Origin: Shewanella jiangmenensis
GTDB lineage: Bacteria; Pseudomonadota; Gammaproteobacteria; Enterobacterales; Shewanellaceae
Length of the DNA: 64,000 nt
Assembly (NCBI RefSeq): GCF_018596335.1
Contig: NZ_JAHEPS010000001.1
Span: forward strand, 868,001-932,000
Direction of reading: 5' to 3'
Shown here: positions 35,509 through 48,431 of the stretch, piece after piece
Numbering within the stretch: position 1 is the stretch's first letter
Layout: each line of letters opens with the position of its first letter
Notes under the pieces: generated by a model
The model's database searches: none
What the model saw: the letters and a program-made list of their open reading frames with translations, nothing else
Told to the model about the DNA's origin: nothing
Position numbers and translations under genes: made by a program

Positions 35509-36105
35509 TCAGGCCGGAATGTACCCACCACCAATCAAATAATCCACCAGCTTCGCCACCTGCGAATCCAGATCCCCCTCACTGGTATCAATCACCAATT
35601 CCGCACTTACAGGTGCCTCGTAAGGCGAGGAAATACCGGTAAAATCTTTAATCTCACCAGAGCGGGCCTTCTGGTAAAGGCCCTTCGGATCGCGGGATTC
35701 ACACACATTGAGCGGTGTGGCTACGTGCACCTCGATAAACTCACCCTCGCCCACCAGTGAGCGTACCAGATCCCGCTCGGCGCGCTGGGGCGAAACAAAG
35801 GCCGAGAGGACCAAGAGCCCGGCGTCCAGCATCAGCTTGGCCACCTCGCCCACCCGGCGGATGTTTTCGCGTCTGTCGTCGAGGCTGAAGCCTAAATCGT
35901 TACACAGGCCGTGGCGCACATTGTCGCCATCGAGCAAATAAGAATGCAGGCCGCGACGATACAGCTCGGCTTCCAGAGCGCCAGCGAGGGTGCTCTTACC
36001 GGCACCGGAGAGGCCGGTAAACCAGAGGATGGCGCCGCGATGGCCTTTTTGCTCGGCGCGCTCGCTGCGGGTAATGGCGTGTTGATGCCAGACGATATGG
36101 TTCAT
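35509..36105 (-). CDS. cysC: Adenylylsulfate kinase
   Basis: Phosphorylates APS to PAPS in sulfate assimilation. 198 residues. P-loop GLSGAGKST at residues 31-39, [34 protein letters not shown] (substrate-binding region), [58 protein letters not shown]. The ATG at 36105 follows GGAAGGAG. Last gene of the cobA-cysD-cysN-permease-cysC operon, 27 bp after the permease. Confidence 0.97.
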   Translation of the reverse strand: MNHIVWHQHAITRSERAEQKGHRGAILWFTGLSGAGKSTLAGALEAELYRRGLHSYLLDGDNVRHGLCNDLGFSLDDRRENIRRVGEVAKLMLDAGLLVLSAFVSPQRAERDLVRSLVGEGEFIEVHVATPLNVCESRDPKGLYQKARSGEIKDFTGISSPYEAPVSAELVIDTSEGDLDSQVAKLVDYLIGGGYIPA

Positions 36106-36132
36106 GGGTGCTCCTTCCTCTGTTATCACGGC

Positions 36133-37884
36133 TTACAGGCGGTGAAACGGGAACAATAACGGAATTAGGGTCAGCACCGCCAGACTGTAGGCCAGCGCCA
36201 TCGGCAAGCCGACGCCCACATATTGTTTCAGGCGATAATTGCCGACTGTGAATACCAGCAGGTTGGTCTGGTAGCCCCAGGGGCTGATAAAACTGGCACT
36301 GGCACCAAACAGCACCGCCATGATAAAGGGCATGGGGTCGATGCCAAGGCCCTGCGCCAGACTGATGGCGATGGGGCACACCAGCGCGGCAGCGGCGTTG
36401 TTGGACATAAGCTCAGTGAGCAGCAAGGTAAGCAGATACACGCCCGCCAGCACCAGCACCAGATGCACACCGCTGAAACCGCTGGAGAGTGCATCGGCCA
36501 AAAGCTTGGAGATGCCGCTGTTGCTCATGGCTTCCGACAGCGCCAGCGCGCCGCCGACAATCAGCACTATATCAATCGGGAAGCGGCGCTTAAGCTCAGA
36601 CAGGGTCACCACCTGAGTAAACAACAGCCCCGCCACAAACAGGGTCAGACCCTTAAGGAGCGGCAGCACGTTGAACATGGCAAGGCCAATCACAGCCGCA
36701 AAGGAGGCCAGCACCCAGGCGCTGCGCGCCGGAGTCAGGCGGGTGGAGGAATCCACGCCGTTGACGAGCAAAAATTCTTTATCGAGCCGCTGTGAGGCAT
36801 CACCAAAGCCCTTGCCCGGTACCAGCAGCAGCGCGTCACCGGCCTGCAGTTCGATGGTGCCAAGACCGCCGCGCAAACGCTCGTGACCACGGCGCACCGC
36901 TACCACCACCGCATCGAAGCGCTCACGGAACTGGGCGTCTTTCAAGCTTACGCCGTTCAGGCTGGATGAGTGGCTGATAATAGCTTCGGCAAGACTTTGG
37001 CCATTCATGGTGTGGTGACCATAGAGGGTCAGGCCGTCGATTTCCTGCAGCACTGCCACCGACTCCATGTCGCCGGCAAACAGCAGTACATCGCCTTGCT
37101 GAATGACTTCTTCCGGCGTAACCGGAATGATGGTGGTCTTTTCGCCATCAATCACCCGTTGGATTTCAGCCAGATACAGCTTACGCAGATGACGAAGGCC
37201 GGCATCGCTGACCGTCTTGCCAATCAGAATTGAGCCCTTGGCGATACGCGCCTCAAGGAAGTACGGCAGGTCGTCTACGTTTTCGGCTTTTTCGGTCACC
37301 GGCAGCTTGTCGGCAATCAGCCACAGCATCAGCATGCCCGAGGCAACAACACCTAAAGCCACACCGGTGGTAGAGAAAAACTCAAGCAGCGGCAGACCGG
37401 CTTTGTCGAGGAAACTGTTCACCACCAGGTTGGTGGAGGTGCCAATCAGGGTCAGGGTGCCGCCGAAGGTGGCCGCAAAGGCCATGGGCAGCATCAGCTT
37501 GGAGGGCGCATAACGCTGGTTGCGTTTGATGGCACCAATCAGGCTCGCCACCACCGCGGTGTTGGCGGTAAAGGATGACAGCACAGAGGTGGAAAACCAC
37601 AGCTTGGTGAGTACGGTACGCAGGCCGCCACGGCTAAGCTGCACGCCAACCCAGCTGATAAGGCGGGTCTTTTCCAGCGCCACAGACGCGAGCAGCAACA
37701 GCACCAGCGTCAGCAAGGAGGAGTCGGTGAAAGATGCCGACAACTCATTGAGACTTAAAAGGTTAGTCACATAGGATAGCAGCGCCACAGCGGCAAACAC
37801 CCATGACGCCGGCACCCGGGTACAGGTGAGCATGCCAACCAAGGTCAGCAGCATACCTATTACCCAATATTGCTCTAGCGTCAT
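36133..37884 (-). CDS. SLC13-type sulfate/anion permease with TrkA-C domains
   Basis: 583 residues, a DASS/SLC13-like inner-membrane carrier. N-terminal and C-terminal blocks of hydrophobic helices frame two cytosolic TrkA-C (RCK_C) domains at about 215-290 and 305-375 (e.g. GSILIGKTVSDAGLRHL, GVSLKDAQFRERFDAVVVAVRRG). Motifs IGTSTNLVVN and MSNNAAAALVCPIAISL resemble the Na+/anion SNT motifs of the family. Its place between cysN and cysC makes sulfate the likely substrate (inference), as an alternative to the ABC type. Confidence 0.9.
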   Translation of the reverse strand: MTLEQYWVIGMLLTLVGMLTCTRVPASWVFAAVALLSYVTNLLSLNELSASFTDSSLLTLVLLLLASVALEKTRLISWVGVQLSRGGLRTVLTKLWFSTSVLSSFTANTAVVASLIGAIKRNQRYAPSKLMLPMAFAATFGGTLTLIGTSTNLVVNSFLDKAGLPLLEFFSTTGVALGVVASGMLMLWLIADKLPVTEKAENVDDLPYFLEARIAKGSILIGKTVSDAGLRHLRKLYLAEIQRVIDGEKTTIIPVTPEEVIQQGDVLLFAGDMESVAVLQEIDGLTLYGHHTMNGQSLAEAIISHSSSLNGVSLKDAQFRERFDAVVVAVRRGHERLRGGLGTIELQAGDALLLVPGKGFGDASQRLDKEFLLVNGVDSSTRLTPARSAWVLASFAAVIGLAMFNVLPLLKGLTLFVAGLLFTQVVTLSELKRRFPIDIVLIVGGALALSEAMSNSGISKLLADALSSGFSGVHLVLVLAGVYLLTLLLTELMSNNAAAALVCPIAISLAQGLGIDPMPFIMAVLFGASASFISPWGYQTNLLVFTVGNYRLKQYVGVGLPMALAYSLAVLTLIPLLFPFHRL

Positions 37885-37938
37885 AGTGTCTATCCTTTCA
37901 ATCAGTTAATGAGCGGGCGCGGGGCCCGCTTTTGGGTT

Positions 37939-39348
37939 TCAGCGTTTGCTGATATCCAGCGCCTGCCAATGTGGAAAGTGCTTACGGATAAGGGCATTGA
38001 GCTCAAGCTCAAACTCGCTGAAGTCAGTGGCCTTGTGCTCGGCTTCGAGGGCACTCTCCACCAGACCGGCACCGACAGTGATGTTGCTGATGCGGTCGAT
38101 AAAGATAAAACCACCTGTGTCGCGGTTATCCTGATACGCATCGAACACCACGGCTTCGTCGAGCTCCAGCTCCACCAGCGCAATGCCGTTCAGTGGCAGC
38201 TCGGTGGCCTTGTCTTCGGCGAGGGTGTTCACATCTATGCTGTGAATGATGTGACGCACAGTGCCGGGCACCTTCTTGGTGGCAAGCTTGATGTTGTACT
38301 GTTTGCCCGGAGTCAGCGGCTGCTCGTGCATCCACACCACCTTGGCGAGCAAGCGGTTGGACACGGTGACATCGCTCGATACCGGCACAATCACGTCGCC
38401 ACGGCTGATGTCGATTTCATCTTTGAGGGTCAGGGTTACCGCCTGACCTGCAAAGGCCTCGTCGAGGTTGCCGCTGAAGGTGACTATGCTGTCGATCACC
38501 GAGGTCTTGCCCGATGGCAGCGCCTTGATGGCATCGCCCACCTTGAAGTTGCCGCTGGCGATGGTGCCGGCAAAACCACGGAAATCCAGGTTCGGGCGGC
38601 TCACGTACTGCACCGGCAGACGGGCTTCAAACTCACGGTTGGCACCGGTTACCGGAGCACTTTCGAGGATAGACAGCAGGGTCTCGCCGCTGTACCAGGG
38701 GCTTTCCTCGGAGCGGCTGACCACGTTGTCGCCACGCAGGGCTGACAGCGGCACAAACTTGATGTCCGGCACCTTGAGCTGCTCGGCAAAGGCGAGATAG
38801 TCGCGTTTGATTTCTTCAAAACGCGCTTCATCGAAGCCCAGCAGATCCATCTTGTTCACCGCCACCACAAACTGCTTGATGCCGAGCAGTGAGCAGATAA
38901 AGCTGTGACGACGGGTCTGGGTCTGCACGCCGTAGCGGGCATCCACCAGTATGATGGCGAGGTCGCAGTTGGACGCGCCGGTAGCCATGTTGCGGGTGTA
39001 CTGCTCGTGGCCGGGGGTGTCGGCGATGATGAATTTGCGCTTCTCGGTAGAGAAATAGCGGTAGGCCACATCGATGGTGATGCCCTGCTCGCGCTCGGCC
39101 TGCAGGCCGTCTACCAGCAGTGCCAAATCAATCGCTTCGCCTGTGGTGCCGTGCACCTTGGAGTCTTTCGACAGGGCGGCGAGCTGATCTTCATAAATCT
39201 GGGCGCTGTCGTGCAGCAGACGACCAATCAGAGTCGATTTACCATCGTCCACCGAGCCACAGGTCAGAAACTTGAGCAGCGACTTGTGCTGTTGTCTTTC
39301 CAGATACTCTTCGATACCCAGATCTTTAACTTGCTGTGCAATAGACAT
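37939..39348 (-). CDS. cysN: Sulfate adenylyltransferase subunit 1 (GTPase)
   Basis: GTPase subunit of ATP sulfurylase; with CysD it makes APS from sulfate and ATP. 469 residues. G1 GSVDDGKST (about residues 31-39), switch [15 protein letters not shown]4 NKMD, followed by EF-Tu-like β-barrel domains 2 and 3. Its ATG shares one base with the cysD stop (TGATG), so translation is coupled. A small hairpin (AGCGGG / CCCGCT) lies in the 54 bp to the permease gene. Confidence 0.97.
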   Translation of the reverse strand: MSIAQQVKDLGIEEYLERQQHKSLLKFLTCGSVDDGKSTLIGRLLHDSAQIYEDQLAALSKDSKVHGTTGEAIDLALLVDGLQAEREQGITIDVAYRYFSTEKRKFIIADTPGHEQYTRNMATGASNCDLAIILVDARYGVQTQTRRHSFICSLLGIKQFVVAVNKMDLLGFDEARFEEIKRDYLAFAEQLKVPDIKFVPLSALRGDNVVSRSEESPWYSGETLLSILESAPVTGANREFEARLPVQYVSRPNLDFRGFAGTIASGNFKVGDAIKALPSGKTSVIDSIVTFSGNLDEAFAGQAVTLTLKDEIDISRGDVIVPVSSDVTVSNRLLAKVVWMHEQPLTPGKQYNIKLATKKVPGTVRHIIHSIDVNTLAEDKATELPLNGIALVELELDEAVVFDAYQDNRDTGGFIFIDRISNITVGAGLVESALEAEHKATDFSEFELELNALIRKHFPHWQALDISKR

Positions 39349-40256
39349 CAGAAATACCCCTCGCGCTTTTTCTTTTCCATGGAACCGGAAGAATCGTGGT
39401 CAATCACCCTGCCCTGACGCTCACTGGAGCGGGACAACAGCATCTCTTCGATGATGCCGGTGAGTGTGGTGGCGCTGGATTCAATCGCGCCGGTGAGCGG
39501 ATAACAGCCCAGGGTGCGGAAACGCACCAGCTTCTGCTCGGGCACTTCGCCCTCGTTCAGCGGCATACGGTCATCATCGACCATGATCAGGGTGCCGTTA
39601 CGCTCAACCACAGGACGGTAGTCGGCAAAGTACAGCGGTACTATGTCGATGTTTTCCTGATAGATGTATTGCCAGATATCCAGTTCGGTCCAGTTGGACA
39701 GCGGGAATACACGGATGCTCTCGCCCTTGTTTACCTGGCCGTTGTAGGTGTGCCACAGCTCAGGGCGCTGGTTTTTCGGATCCCAGCGGTGCTTGCTGTC
39801 GCGGAACGAATACACACGCTCCTTGGCGCGGGACTTCTCTTCGTCGCGGCGGGCGCCGCCGAAGGCCGCATCAAAGCCGTACTTGTTCAGCGCCTGCTTC
39901 AGACCCTCGGTCTTCATCACGTCGGTGTGCTTGGATGAACCAAAAGTGAACGGGTTCATGCCCATGGCAAGACCTTCAGGGTTCTTGTGCACCAGCAGAT
40001 CGAAACCGTACTTCACCGCCGCTTCGTCGCGGAATTTGATCATCTCGCGGAATTTCCAGTCGGTATCCACGTGCAGCAGCGGGAAAGGGATCTTGCCCGG
40101 ATAAAACGCCTTACGTGCCAGATGCAGCAGCACAGACGAATCCTTGCCGATGGAGTACAGCATCACGGGGTTGTCGAATTCCGCCGCGACTTCACGGAAG
40201 ATCTGGATGCTTTCCGCTTCCAGTTGCTCAAGGTGACTTAACACAGGCCCTGACAT
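39348..40256 (-). CDS. cysD: Sulfate adenylyltransferase subunit 2
   Basis: Catalytic PP-loop subunit of ATP sulfurylase; 302 residues, standard length. The PP-loop SIGKDSS is at residues 35-41, followed by [28 protein letters not shown] and the [32 protein letters not shown] region. Second gene of the operon, 43 bp after cobA. Confidence 0.97.
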   Translation of the reverse strand: MSGPVLSHLEQLEAESIQIFREVAAEFDNPVMLYSIGKDSSVLLHLARKAFYPGKIPFPLLHVDTDWKFREMIKFRDEAAVKYGFDLLVHKNPEGLAMGMNPFTFGSSKHTDVMKTEGLKQALNKYGFDAAFGGARRDEEKSRAKERVYSFRDSKHRWDPKNQRPELWHTYNGQVNKGESIRVFPLSNWTELDIWQYIYQENIDIVPLYFADYRPVVERNGTLIMVDDDRMPLNEGEVPEQKLVRFRTLGCYPLTGAIESSATTLTGIIEEMLLSRSSERQGRVIDHDSSGSMEKKKREGYF

Positions 40257-40299
40257 CTTGTTTCTCCGAGTTACTAATGGGTTAACCGCGTTAGCAGTA

Positions 40300-41109
40300 T
40301 TAAATTGAGTTCTGTTTGGCTGCCGGGGTACTGGCAGCCGCTGGCTCGAACCAGCTCAGGGAAGCGGCAAGACTCACCACTTCACCGATAATCATCAGCG
40401 CGGGCATCACTACCCGCTCGTCTTTTGCCAGGGATTCAAGCTCGCCCAGGGTGCCGACAATCCGCTGCTGCTGGGCTGTGGTCGCCTTGGAGACGATGGC
40501 CACCGGGGTGTCGGCGCCGCGGCCATGGCTAATCAGCTCACGCTGGATAAGTCCGGCGTTGAGAATGCCCATATACACCACCAGGGTGTTGGCGGGATTG
40601 GCGTAGCCCTGCCAGTTCATCGGGCGGCTTTCCAGCTGGCAGTGGCCGGTAATAAAGGTCACGCCCTGGGCAAAGTCCCTGTGGGTCAGCGGAATACCGG
40701 CATAGGCCGAGGTACCACTGGCGGCAGTAATGCCGGGCACAACTTCAAATTCCACCCCGGCTTCCACCAGAGTTTGCAGCTCTTCACCGCCACGACCGAA
40801 GATAAAAGGGTCGCCGCCTTTGAGGCGCACCACGCGCTTGCGGGTGTAGGCCTTGGTGACCAGCAGTTGGTTGATTTCTTCCTGGCGGGCGCTGTGGGCG
40901 CCGGCCCGTTTGCCCACGGCAATTTTTTCAGCCTGCTCAGGAATGAGGGCGAGGATGTCATCGCTGACCAGCGCGTCGTACAATACGGCATCAGCTGTTG
41001 AGAGCACGCGGGCAGCCTTCAGGGTCAACAGCTCCACATCACCTGGACCTGCACCCACTAAAAAGACTTTGCCCTTGGGTCCCTGACCCGGCAGCGTTAC
41101 CACATCCAT
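40300..41109 (-). CDS. cobA: Uroporphyrinogen-III C-methyltransferase
   Basis: SAM-dependent double methylation of uroporphyrinogen III to precorrin-2, the route to sirohaem. 269 residues, i.e. only the methyltransferase half of CysG; the dehydrogenase/ferrochelatase part is not in the window. Motifs: [61 protein letters not shown]. The ATG at 41109 has GGGGG five bases upstream; the ATG at 41121 is possible. First gene of the cys operon, so it supplies cofactor to sulfite reductase. Confidence 0.93.
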   Translation of the reverse strand: MDVVTLPGQGPKGKVFLVGAGPGDVELLTLKAARVLSTADAVLYDALVSDDILALIPEQAEKIAVGKRAGAHSARQEEINQLLVTKAYTRKRVVRLKGGDPFIFGRGGEELQTLVEAGVEFEVVPGITAASGTSAYAGIPLTHRDFAQGVTFITGHCQLESRPMNWQGYANPANTLVVYMGILNAGLIQRELISHGRGADTPVAIVSKATTAQQQRIVGTLGELESLAKDERVVMPALMIIGEVVSLAASLSWFEPAAASTPAAKQNSI

Positions 41110-41500
41110 ACACACCCCCATTTCACAGTTGCCAGCAAATATAGCCGCCCTTATATTCCATAATAAATAGAAAATAATTTGTTTTTATAACCAAAAGAAA
41201 TATAGAGCCGTGATCCAGCCCGCAAATCGGCCAAAGACAGGATCCGGATTGGTGATGGTGGGTAAAATCGGCGCTGGGATTAGGAAAAACAGCCGGTTAG
41301 CACAAATTTGGCGACCCTGGGGTGACGAGACCGCAAACTAAGTTATTGCAAAAAGATCTATCAGTTTTGCCGCTGACAAACGCTCAAAAGCGCGGCAATG
41401 AAACGTGATGCGCTGTTACCCTGTCAAAGTCATGGACTATAATGCTCAATCCCAATATCTTGGTATCGGCTTTTCAATCAATGGCTTGTTTTAAAACCAC
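41110..41500. other. Divergent promoter region of cobA-cys and the S41-like gene
   Basis: 391 bp. A plausible σ70 promoter for the plus-strand gene is TTACCC (41416-41421), 16 bp, TATAAT (41438-41443). The cobA side is AT-rich (41150-41210), the kind of site where CysB would act, but no clear CysB motif is recognised. No gene. Confidence 0.5.
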
Positions 41501-42997
41501 ATGACAGCGCATTCCACAGGCAACGCCGATAGCAACCTCGCCCATGTCGAGGCGATTCTGGCGGTGCTGGTCATCATCATTACGCTCAGCGCCATGCGCC
41601 TCAGTTTATTTCTGTGGCCGGAAGAGGCGCGCGCCAGCGTGCTCACGGCGCGGGAGATGCGTCAGGACCTGTATTTACTTCGGCGCGAGCTTGACGCCCA
41701 CTCAGCCTTTCTGACCCTGGATGAAGCGAGCAAGTCGGCCCAGATTGATGCGTACATTAAGGCGATGGCAAGCCGCTATCCGGATCAAATCCCATCGACA
41801 ATCTTTGGCGCCGAAGTACTGAAGATAATGAATATCCTGCAGGACCCCGGCACAGGTACTGGCCCCGAAGCCGAGTTTGGTCAGCGGCTGCCGATAGTGC
41901 CGCGGGCGCTGGATGACCGCTGGCTGGCGCTGGATGACTCCCTTAACGCCTGGGATGAAGACCATCCCTTTATCAGTCACATAGACGATGTGCCCCTGAG
42001 CCGCTGGCAGGAGGCCACCCAGGCCTTTTTGCCGGGCAGCAGCAAATACAGCCTGACCAGTCAGGCCCAGTGGCTCAGACGGATTGCACTGCTGCGCCAT
42101 GAACTTGGCCTCAGCGCCAAACCCAGTGTCACCCTGACCCTGACCAGCCTTGAAGGTCAGGTGCGTCGGGTAACGCTGCAGCTGTTACCGGACGAGCCGC
42201 CCGTCACCGAAAACCTTTTTTCCATCAAGCCCCTTGGTGAAAAGGCCAATCTAATCACCCTCACCAATATCGATGAAATTGAGCATAACCGCAGCCATCA
42301 AAAGCAATTTCAGCAGGCCATGGCCGCCGATCTGCTGGTGCTTGACCTGCGCGCCGCCCAGGGCGAGAGTCCGGCGCTGCTGACCATACTCGGCGCCTAC
42401 GCCGACTCGGACGACCCGCTTATCGGTTTTGCCCGCTACCGCGCCTCAGCAAGCAAGCGCAACGACTACCTCGGCACCGACGCATACCGTGCCGCAGACT
42501 CGGGCCCAACCCTGGCAGGGGACGATGCCCATGTCCGCTTTGGCCAGTGGTTTGTCCGCAGCCAGCCAAAGGGCCCCAAGGTCACAGGCCGCTTGGCGGT
42601 GATTGCAGGCCCCGGCTGTCGGCAGGAATGTGAATGGATAGTCCACAGCGCCAAGCAATGGCAACGGGCCATTATCATAGGTGAAGACACCATGGGCGAC
42701 CTTGGCAAGCTGCACCGCCTGCGTCTGCCGAATCTTAAGCAGGAGTTTTTCTTTTCAAGCTCCCTCGCCTACGCCCGTGATGGCAGCCTGATTTCCGGTG
42801 CCGGCACCAGCCCCGATATCTGGGTGCCGGGCCAGGAAGCCTTCGATGCCGAGGGGCTGCTGGCGCTGATTGGTGAATTGCCAAGCTCAGACGGCGCTTT
42901 GGAAGCCAAGACTCAAGACTCCGATGAAAACGCCGCTGCCCAGGAAGCCGCAAGTGACACGTCGCCAGCCGCCAGTGCAAATACGGCCCAGCGCTGA
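41501..42997 (+). CDS. Membrane-anchored S41 protease-like protein without catalytic residues
   Basis: 498 residues. One N-terminal membrane helix (VEAILAVLVIIITLSAMRLSLFL) anchors a large extracytoplasmic part. About residues 280-415 follow the plan of tail-specific proteases (LLVLDLRAAQGESPALLTILG... AVIAGPGCRQECEWIVHSAKQWQRAIIIGEDTMGDLGKLHRLRLPN). In active enzymes this is NGGSASASE ... GERTFGKG; here the Ser is replaced by GCRQ and the Lys by Asp, so catalysis is unlikely. The C-terminus is a disordered Ala/Asp/Glu tail. No PDZ domain was recognised. A regulatory or scaffolding role is inferred. Confidence 0.7.
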   Translation: MTAHSTGNADSNLAHVEAILAVLVIIITLSAMRLSLFLWPEEARASVLTAREMRQDLYLLRRELDAHSAFLTLDEASKSAQIDAYIKAMASRYPDQIPSTIFGAEVLKIMNILQDPGTGTGPEAEFGQRLPIVPRALDDRWLALDDSLNAWDEDHPFISHIDDVPLSRWQEATQAFLPGSSKYSLTSQAQWLRRIALLRHELGLSAKPSVTLTLTSLEGQVRRVTLQLLPDEPPVTENLFSIKPLGEKANLITLTNIDEIEHNRSHQKQFQQAMAADLLVLDLRAAQGESPALLTILGAYADSDDPLIGFARYRASASKRNDYLGTDAYRAADSGPTLAGDDAHVRFGQWFVRSQPKGPKVTGRLAVIAGPGCRQECEWIVHSAKQWQRAIIIGEDTMGDLGKLHRLRLPNLKQEFFFSSSLAYARDGSLISGAGTSPDIWVPGQEAFDAEGLLALIGELPSSDGALEAKTQDSDENAAAQEAASDTSPAASANTAQR

Positions 42998-43105
42998 GAA
43001 ACCAGCCACTGAGATGCAGGCCGCCACTAACGTTCTTCAGTACTGACCTTCACTACCGATAAAAGCGCCTGACTTTTCCCCGCCAAACCGGTAAAAAAGT
43101 CGCAA

Positions 43106-43133
43106 AAAAAGCGCCGCTATTGCGGCGCTTTTT
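43106..43133. terminator. Bidirectional terminator
   Basis: AAAAAGCGCCGC / GCGGCGCTTTTT, a 12-bp stem with a TATT loop, between the S41-like gene and the convergent large exported protein. Confidence 0.93.
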
Positions 43134-43161
43134 CACGCTTTCTGCCCCAACCTGAACCGGC

Positions 43162-44874
43162 TTAGGGCTTCATCACAAAGCCAGAGCGGAACACTGGCCC
43201 CTGGGCATTGACGTCAACTGCCATCTGGATCTTCATGTTGAAGTTTTCCATGCCACTCAGCTCAGGCGGCACTTCTTCACCAGAGGCTTCGAGCAGTGTC
43301 ATCAGCGGGCCCATCATGCGGCCATAGTCGGCCGACATGCCGTACAGACCGTTGGCGCTGAGCTTTTCAGACGACAGCGCATCGGCAGCCTTTTTACCGC
43401 CTTCACCGCTGTACACCACCATATGCTGGCCGCGCAGGCCAAGCTTGGCACTGACACCAAACTCAGGCGGAATGAAACCGGACAGGTCTACATCTTCACC
43501 GGCCTTGAGTTCAATCTGGCCCAGCACGGGCGCAAAGGGCTTAACCATGTTAAACAGCAGCGCCGGATCTTCGGCAGAGAGGCTTATCAGGGCATCGAGC
43601 TTGTTCAGCTTTGGCTCGTCATCCACCACCTCAAGCTGATAGTCAATCAGGGCAGCGGCAATGCCTTTAACGCCATCGGCCATACCGGTTGCCATGCCCA
43701 GCATCGCCGGATTCAGCTCAGACAGCTGCGCCTGTAATTCGGCCAGCGGCTGACACTGCAGCTTGGGCTGCATGGCATCATTCCAGACTTTGGTCAGCGA
43801 CGGCGCGAGCTCAGACACATCCAGCCCCAGCCCCATGGCAATCACGCTGTTTTGCGGATTGGTGGTGTAAGAAGGCAGGAAGCCGCGCATTTTCTCAAGC
43901 GCCGCTAATACCACGGCGTTCTTGGTTTCGACTACCAGTTTCATGTCCATGCTGGTTTGCTGACTGTCGACTTTCAGCGTCGTTAAACCGGCTACAGTGC
44001 GCGGCCAGTTGGCGGCGATGGCATTAAGCTCGGTCTGACACTCGGCGGTGCGGATTGCCTGGAACGGATCTTCACCTTCCTCGGCCACCAGGGCGCTGAG
44101 CTGCTTGCCCAGCTGGTTGTCGCCGCTCACGACGGCACGGACCAGTTCCTGATGGTTGATAAAGCTGATGCTGTCTTCAAGGAAACCGTGGGTCTTGATG
44201 ATGTCGGCGATTTGACTGGTGGCCGAAATTGGGTTGGCAACCTTGGTCACACCCAGCGCATGCTCAAGCAAGGCGGCATCCTGCATCGAGGTGTTAAGAC
44301 TGACGCTGACCATGCCTTCACGCTCAGCAACAACGAGCTCTATCTTCGTCGCATCGGCGCCTGGCTCACCCAGGGTGTAAGCCCGGTAACTCTGGCCCGC
44401 AACCGTGCCCACACTGTGCTTAAAGCCACTGAAGGTTTCGGCTTCATCCAAAAGCGCCCAGAAAGCGGCTGCGTTGGCCACTTCCATGCGGGCAACCGGC
44501 AAGGCACCGAGGGTATAGAAATAACCGCGCGGCTGCTCACTCAGACCAAAACGCTTGATAAGAGCGTCGGGATCCTTAAGCCCATCCAGATACGCCTTAT
44601 ACAGGAAGGCGCCAAAGCGGATGGCAGGCTCAGAGGTATCGGCGAGCATTTCAGCAAGCACAGGGTCTTCTGCCATCATCGCCGTATTGGCGGCGGTGGC
44701 TTTCAGATAATCCTTCAGCGGGAACGGCTTCAGCTGGGCTGAAAACAGTGGTGTGTCGGCGGGAATATAATCGAGGGCCGGGTTACTCAAGGCGTTTTGG
44801 CCTTGCTGCTGGCTGTACCAATAACCCCCTGCCCCTGCGGCAAGGATTGCCACGGCTAGCGCAAGTTTCTTCAT
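43162..44874 (-). CDS. Large exported protein of unknown function
   Basis: 570 residues from the ATG at 44874 (GGAG upstream); the frame goes on further upstream without support. The N-terminus is a signal peptide or anchor (MKKLALAVAILAAGAGGYWY, then a Gln-rich stretch). The remaining sequence has several blocks of similar style (YIPADTPLFSAQLKPFPLKDYL, FINHQELVRAVVSGDN, VIAMGLGLDVSELAPSLTKVW, DALISLSAEDPALLFNMVKPF, FNMKIQMAVDVN) suggesting two or more related α/β domains. Two Cys (AECQTEL, KLQCQPL) could form a disulfide. I cannot assign a family; similar proteins occur in Shewanella. Single gene. Confidence 0.8.
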   Translation of the reverse strand: MKKLALAVAILAAGAGGYWYSQQQGQNALSNPALDYIPADTPLFSAQLKPFPLKDYLKATAANTAMMAEDPVLAEMLADTSEPAIRFGAFLYKAYLDGLKDPDALIKRFGLSEQPRGYFYTLGALPVARMEVANAAAFWALLDEAETFSGFKHSVGTVAGQSYRAYTLGEPGADATKIELVVAEREGMVSVSLNTSMQDAALLEHALGVTKVANPISATSQIADIIKTHGFLEDSISFINHQELVRAVVSGDNQLGKQLSALVAEEGEDPFQAIRTAECQTELNAIAANWPRTVAGLTTLKVDSQQTSMDMKLVVETKNAVVLAALEKMRGFLPSYTTNPQNSVIAMGLGLDVSELAPSLTKVWNDAMQPKLQCQPLAELQAQLSELNPAMLGMATGMADGVKGIAAALIDYQLEVVDDEPKLNKLDALISLSAEDPALLFNMVKPFAPVLGQIELKAGEDVDLSGFIPPEFGVSAKLGLRGQHMVVYSGEGGKKAADALSSEKLSANGLYGMSADYGRMMGPLMTLLEASGEEVPPELSGMENFNMKIQMAVDVNAQGPVFRSGFVMKP

Positions 44875-45544
44875 GGGAAGACTCCATTCTTTTAAGGTAA
44901 ACAAATTTGAGGCGGGCACCCGGTTCCTGATAGGCACCCAATGTCTTGTGAGACAGGGGCTTAATCTAGCACAAGCGCATGACAAAGGCGATTTGCGGTT
45001 CAGTAAATGGTGCAGGGGATTTACTGAGCCAATTTTGGCGCTGCGGATGTGGGACTTAGGAAAAAGGCAGAAAGTAAAACCCCGGATAGCCCAGAAGGAG
45101 AAGTGGGGCTACCCGGGGGAAAGTGTGATTGTCAGGCGCCAGCAAGCCAATCAAGGAGATTCGGCCACACGGCCAGGTCTGAAGCTCTGTGGCGGGCAAC
45201 GAACGAAGCTCAAATTAAGCTCCAACTATCCGTGACAACAGCCCGGCGGCGAACTTAAAACCATCTACGGGAACTTCAAACTATAGCGCAAATATTATCA
45301 CTGTGAACAAAGCTGTGAGTAAAAATGTACAAAAGTTGTAACCAACAATGAAATCAATAAATTTTAACATTTAAAATCATTACTTTAGATATAACACCCC
45401 ATGTTGACATTTTTATCCACAAAAATTTTATTTGAACAGAAAAGTCAGCAGCAATAAACGCCGCTTAAGCTGAAAACCAGAAAAACCAACCGCCATAAAA
45501 CGTAAAAAGGGCTGCCGCAGCAGCCCTTTAGGTCACAGCCAAGA
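44875..45544. other. Intergenic region, AT-rich right half
   Basis: 670 bp between the minus-strand exported protein and the minus-strand TonB receptor end. The segment 45290-45440 is strongly AT-rich and holds the presumable promoter of the exported protein's upstream region. Frames there are short and not protein-like. The receptor terminator is at its right end. Confidence 0.6.
45504..45529 (-). terminator. Terminator after the TonB receptor at 45545
   Basis: AAAGGGCTGC / GCAGCCCTTT with a CGCA loop, and on the minus strand a run of T after the stem; 16 bp after the receptor stop. Confidence 0.9.
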
Positions 45545-48091
<2,547 letters not shown>

Positions 48092-48431
48092 CAATGTTCT
48101 CAGTTATTTTATTTGTTTTCGCTCTGCCGAGGGTCAGAAAGGTCCGGCAAAGTCAGGAAAAGGGTTTCCTTTCGACACATTTCTATAACACTTTCGTTTT
48201 GACTGACAACAACCTTTTTACATCTTTAAATTTACATTTGAGCAACCATTTCAATATCAACAACTTAGTGAACAATATTTTTTACACCGCATTGTATGCG
48301 CTATAAAAGAAATTTAGGACATAAAATCAACACCCTAAAAGGGTTCGACACTTTTGGACAGTTGACCCTGCCAGCGTATTGGCCCTAAGCTGACTATCTT
48401 ATGGCAAGCGACCTTGCACACAGGAATCACC
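48092..48431. other. Divergent promoter region of the TonB receptor and acyl-CoA synthetase
   Basis: 340 bp, AT-rich between 48170 and 48320. Carries promoters for both genes, not resolved by eye. No Fur-like palindrome was found. Confidence 0.5.

Noticed and set aside
45049..45258. Small open frames in the 44875-45544 gap
   Set aside because: Short, overlapping, without ribosome site or recognisable protein features.
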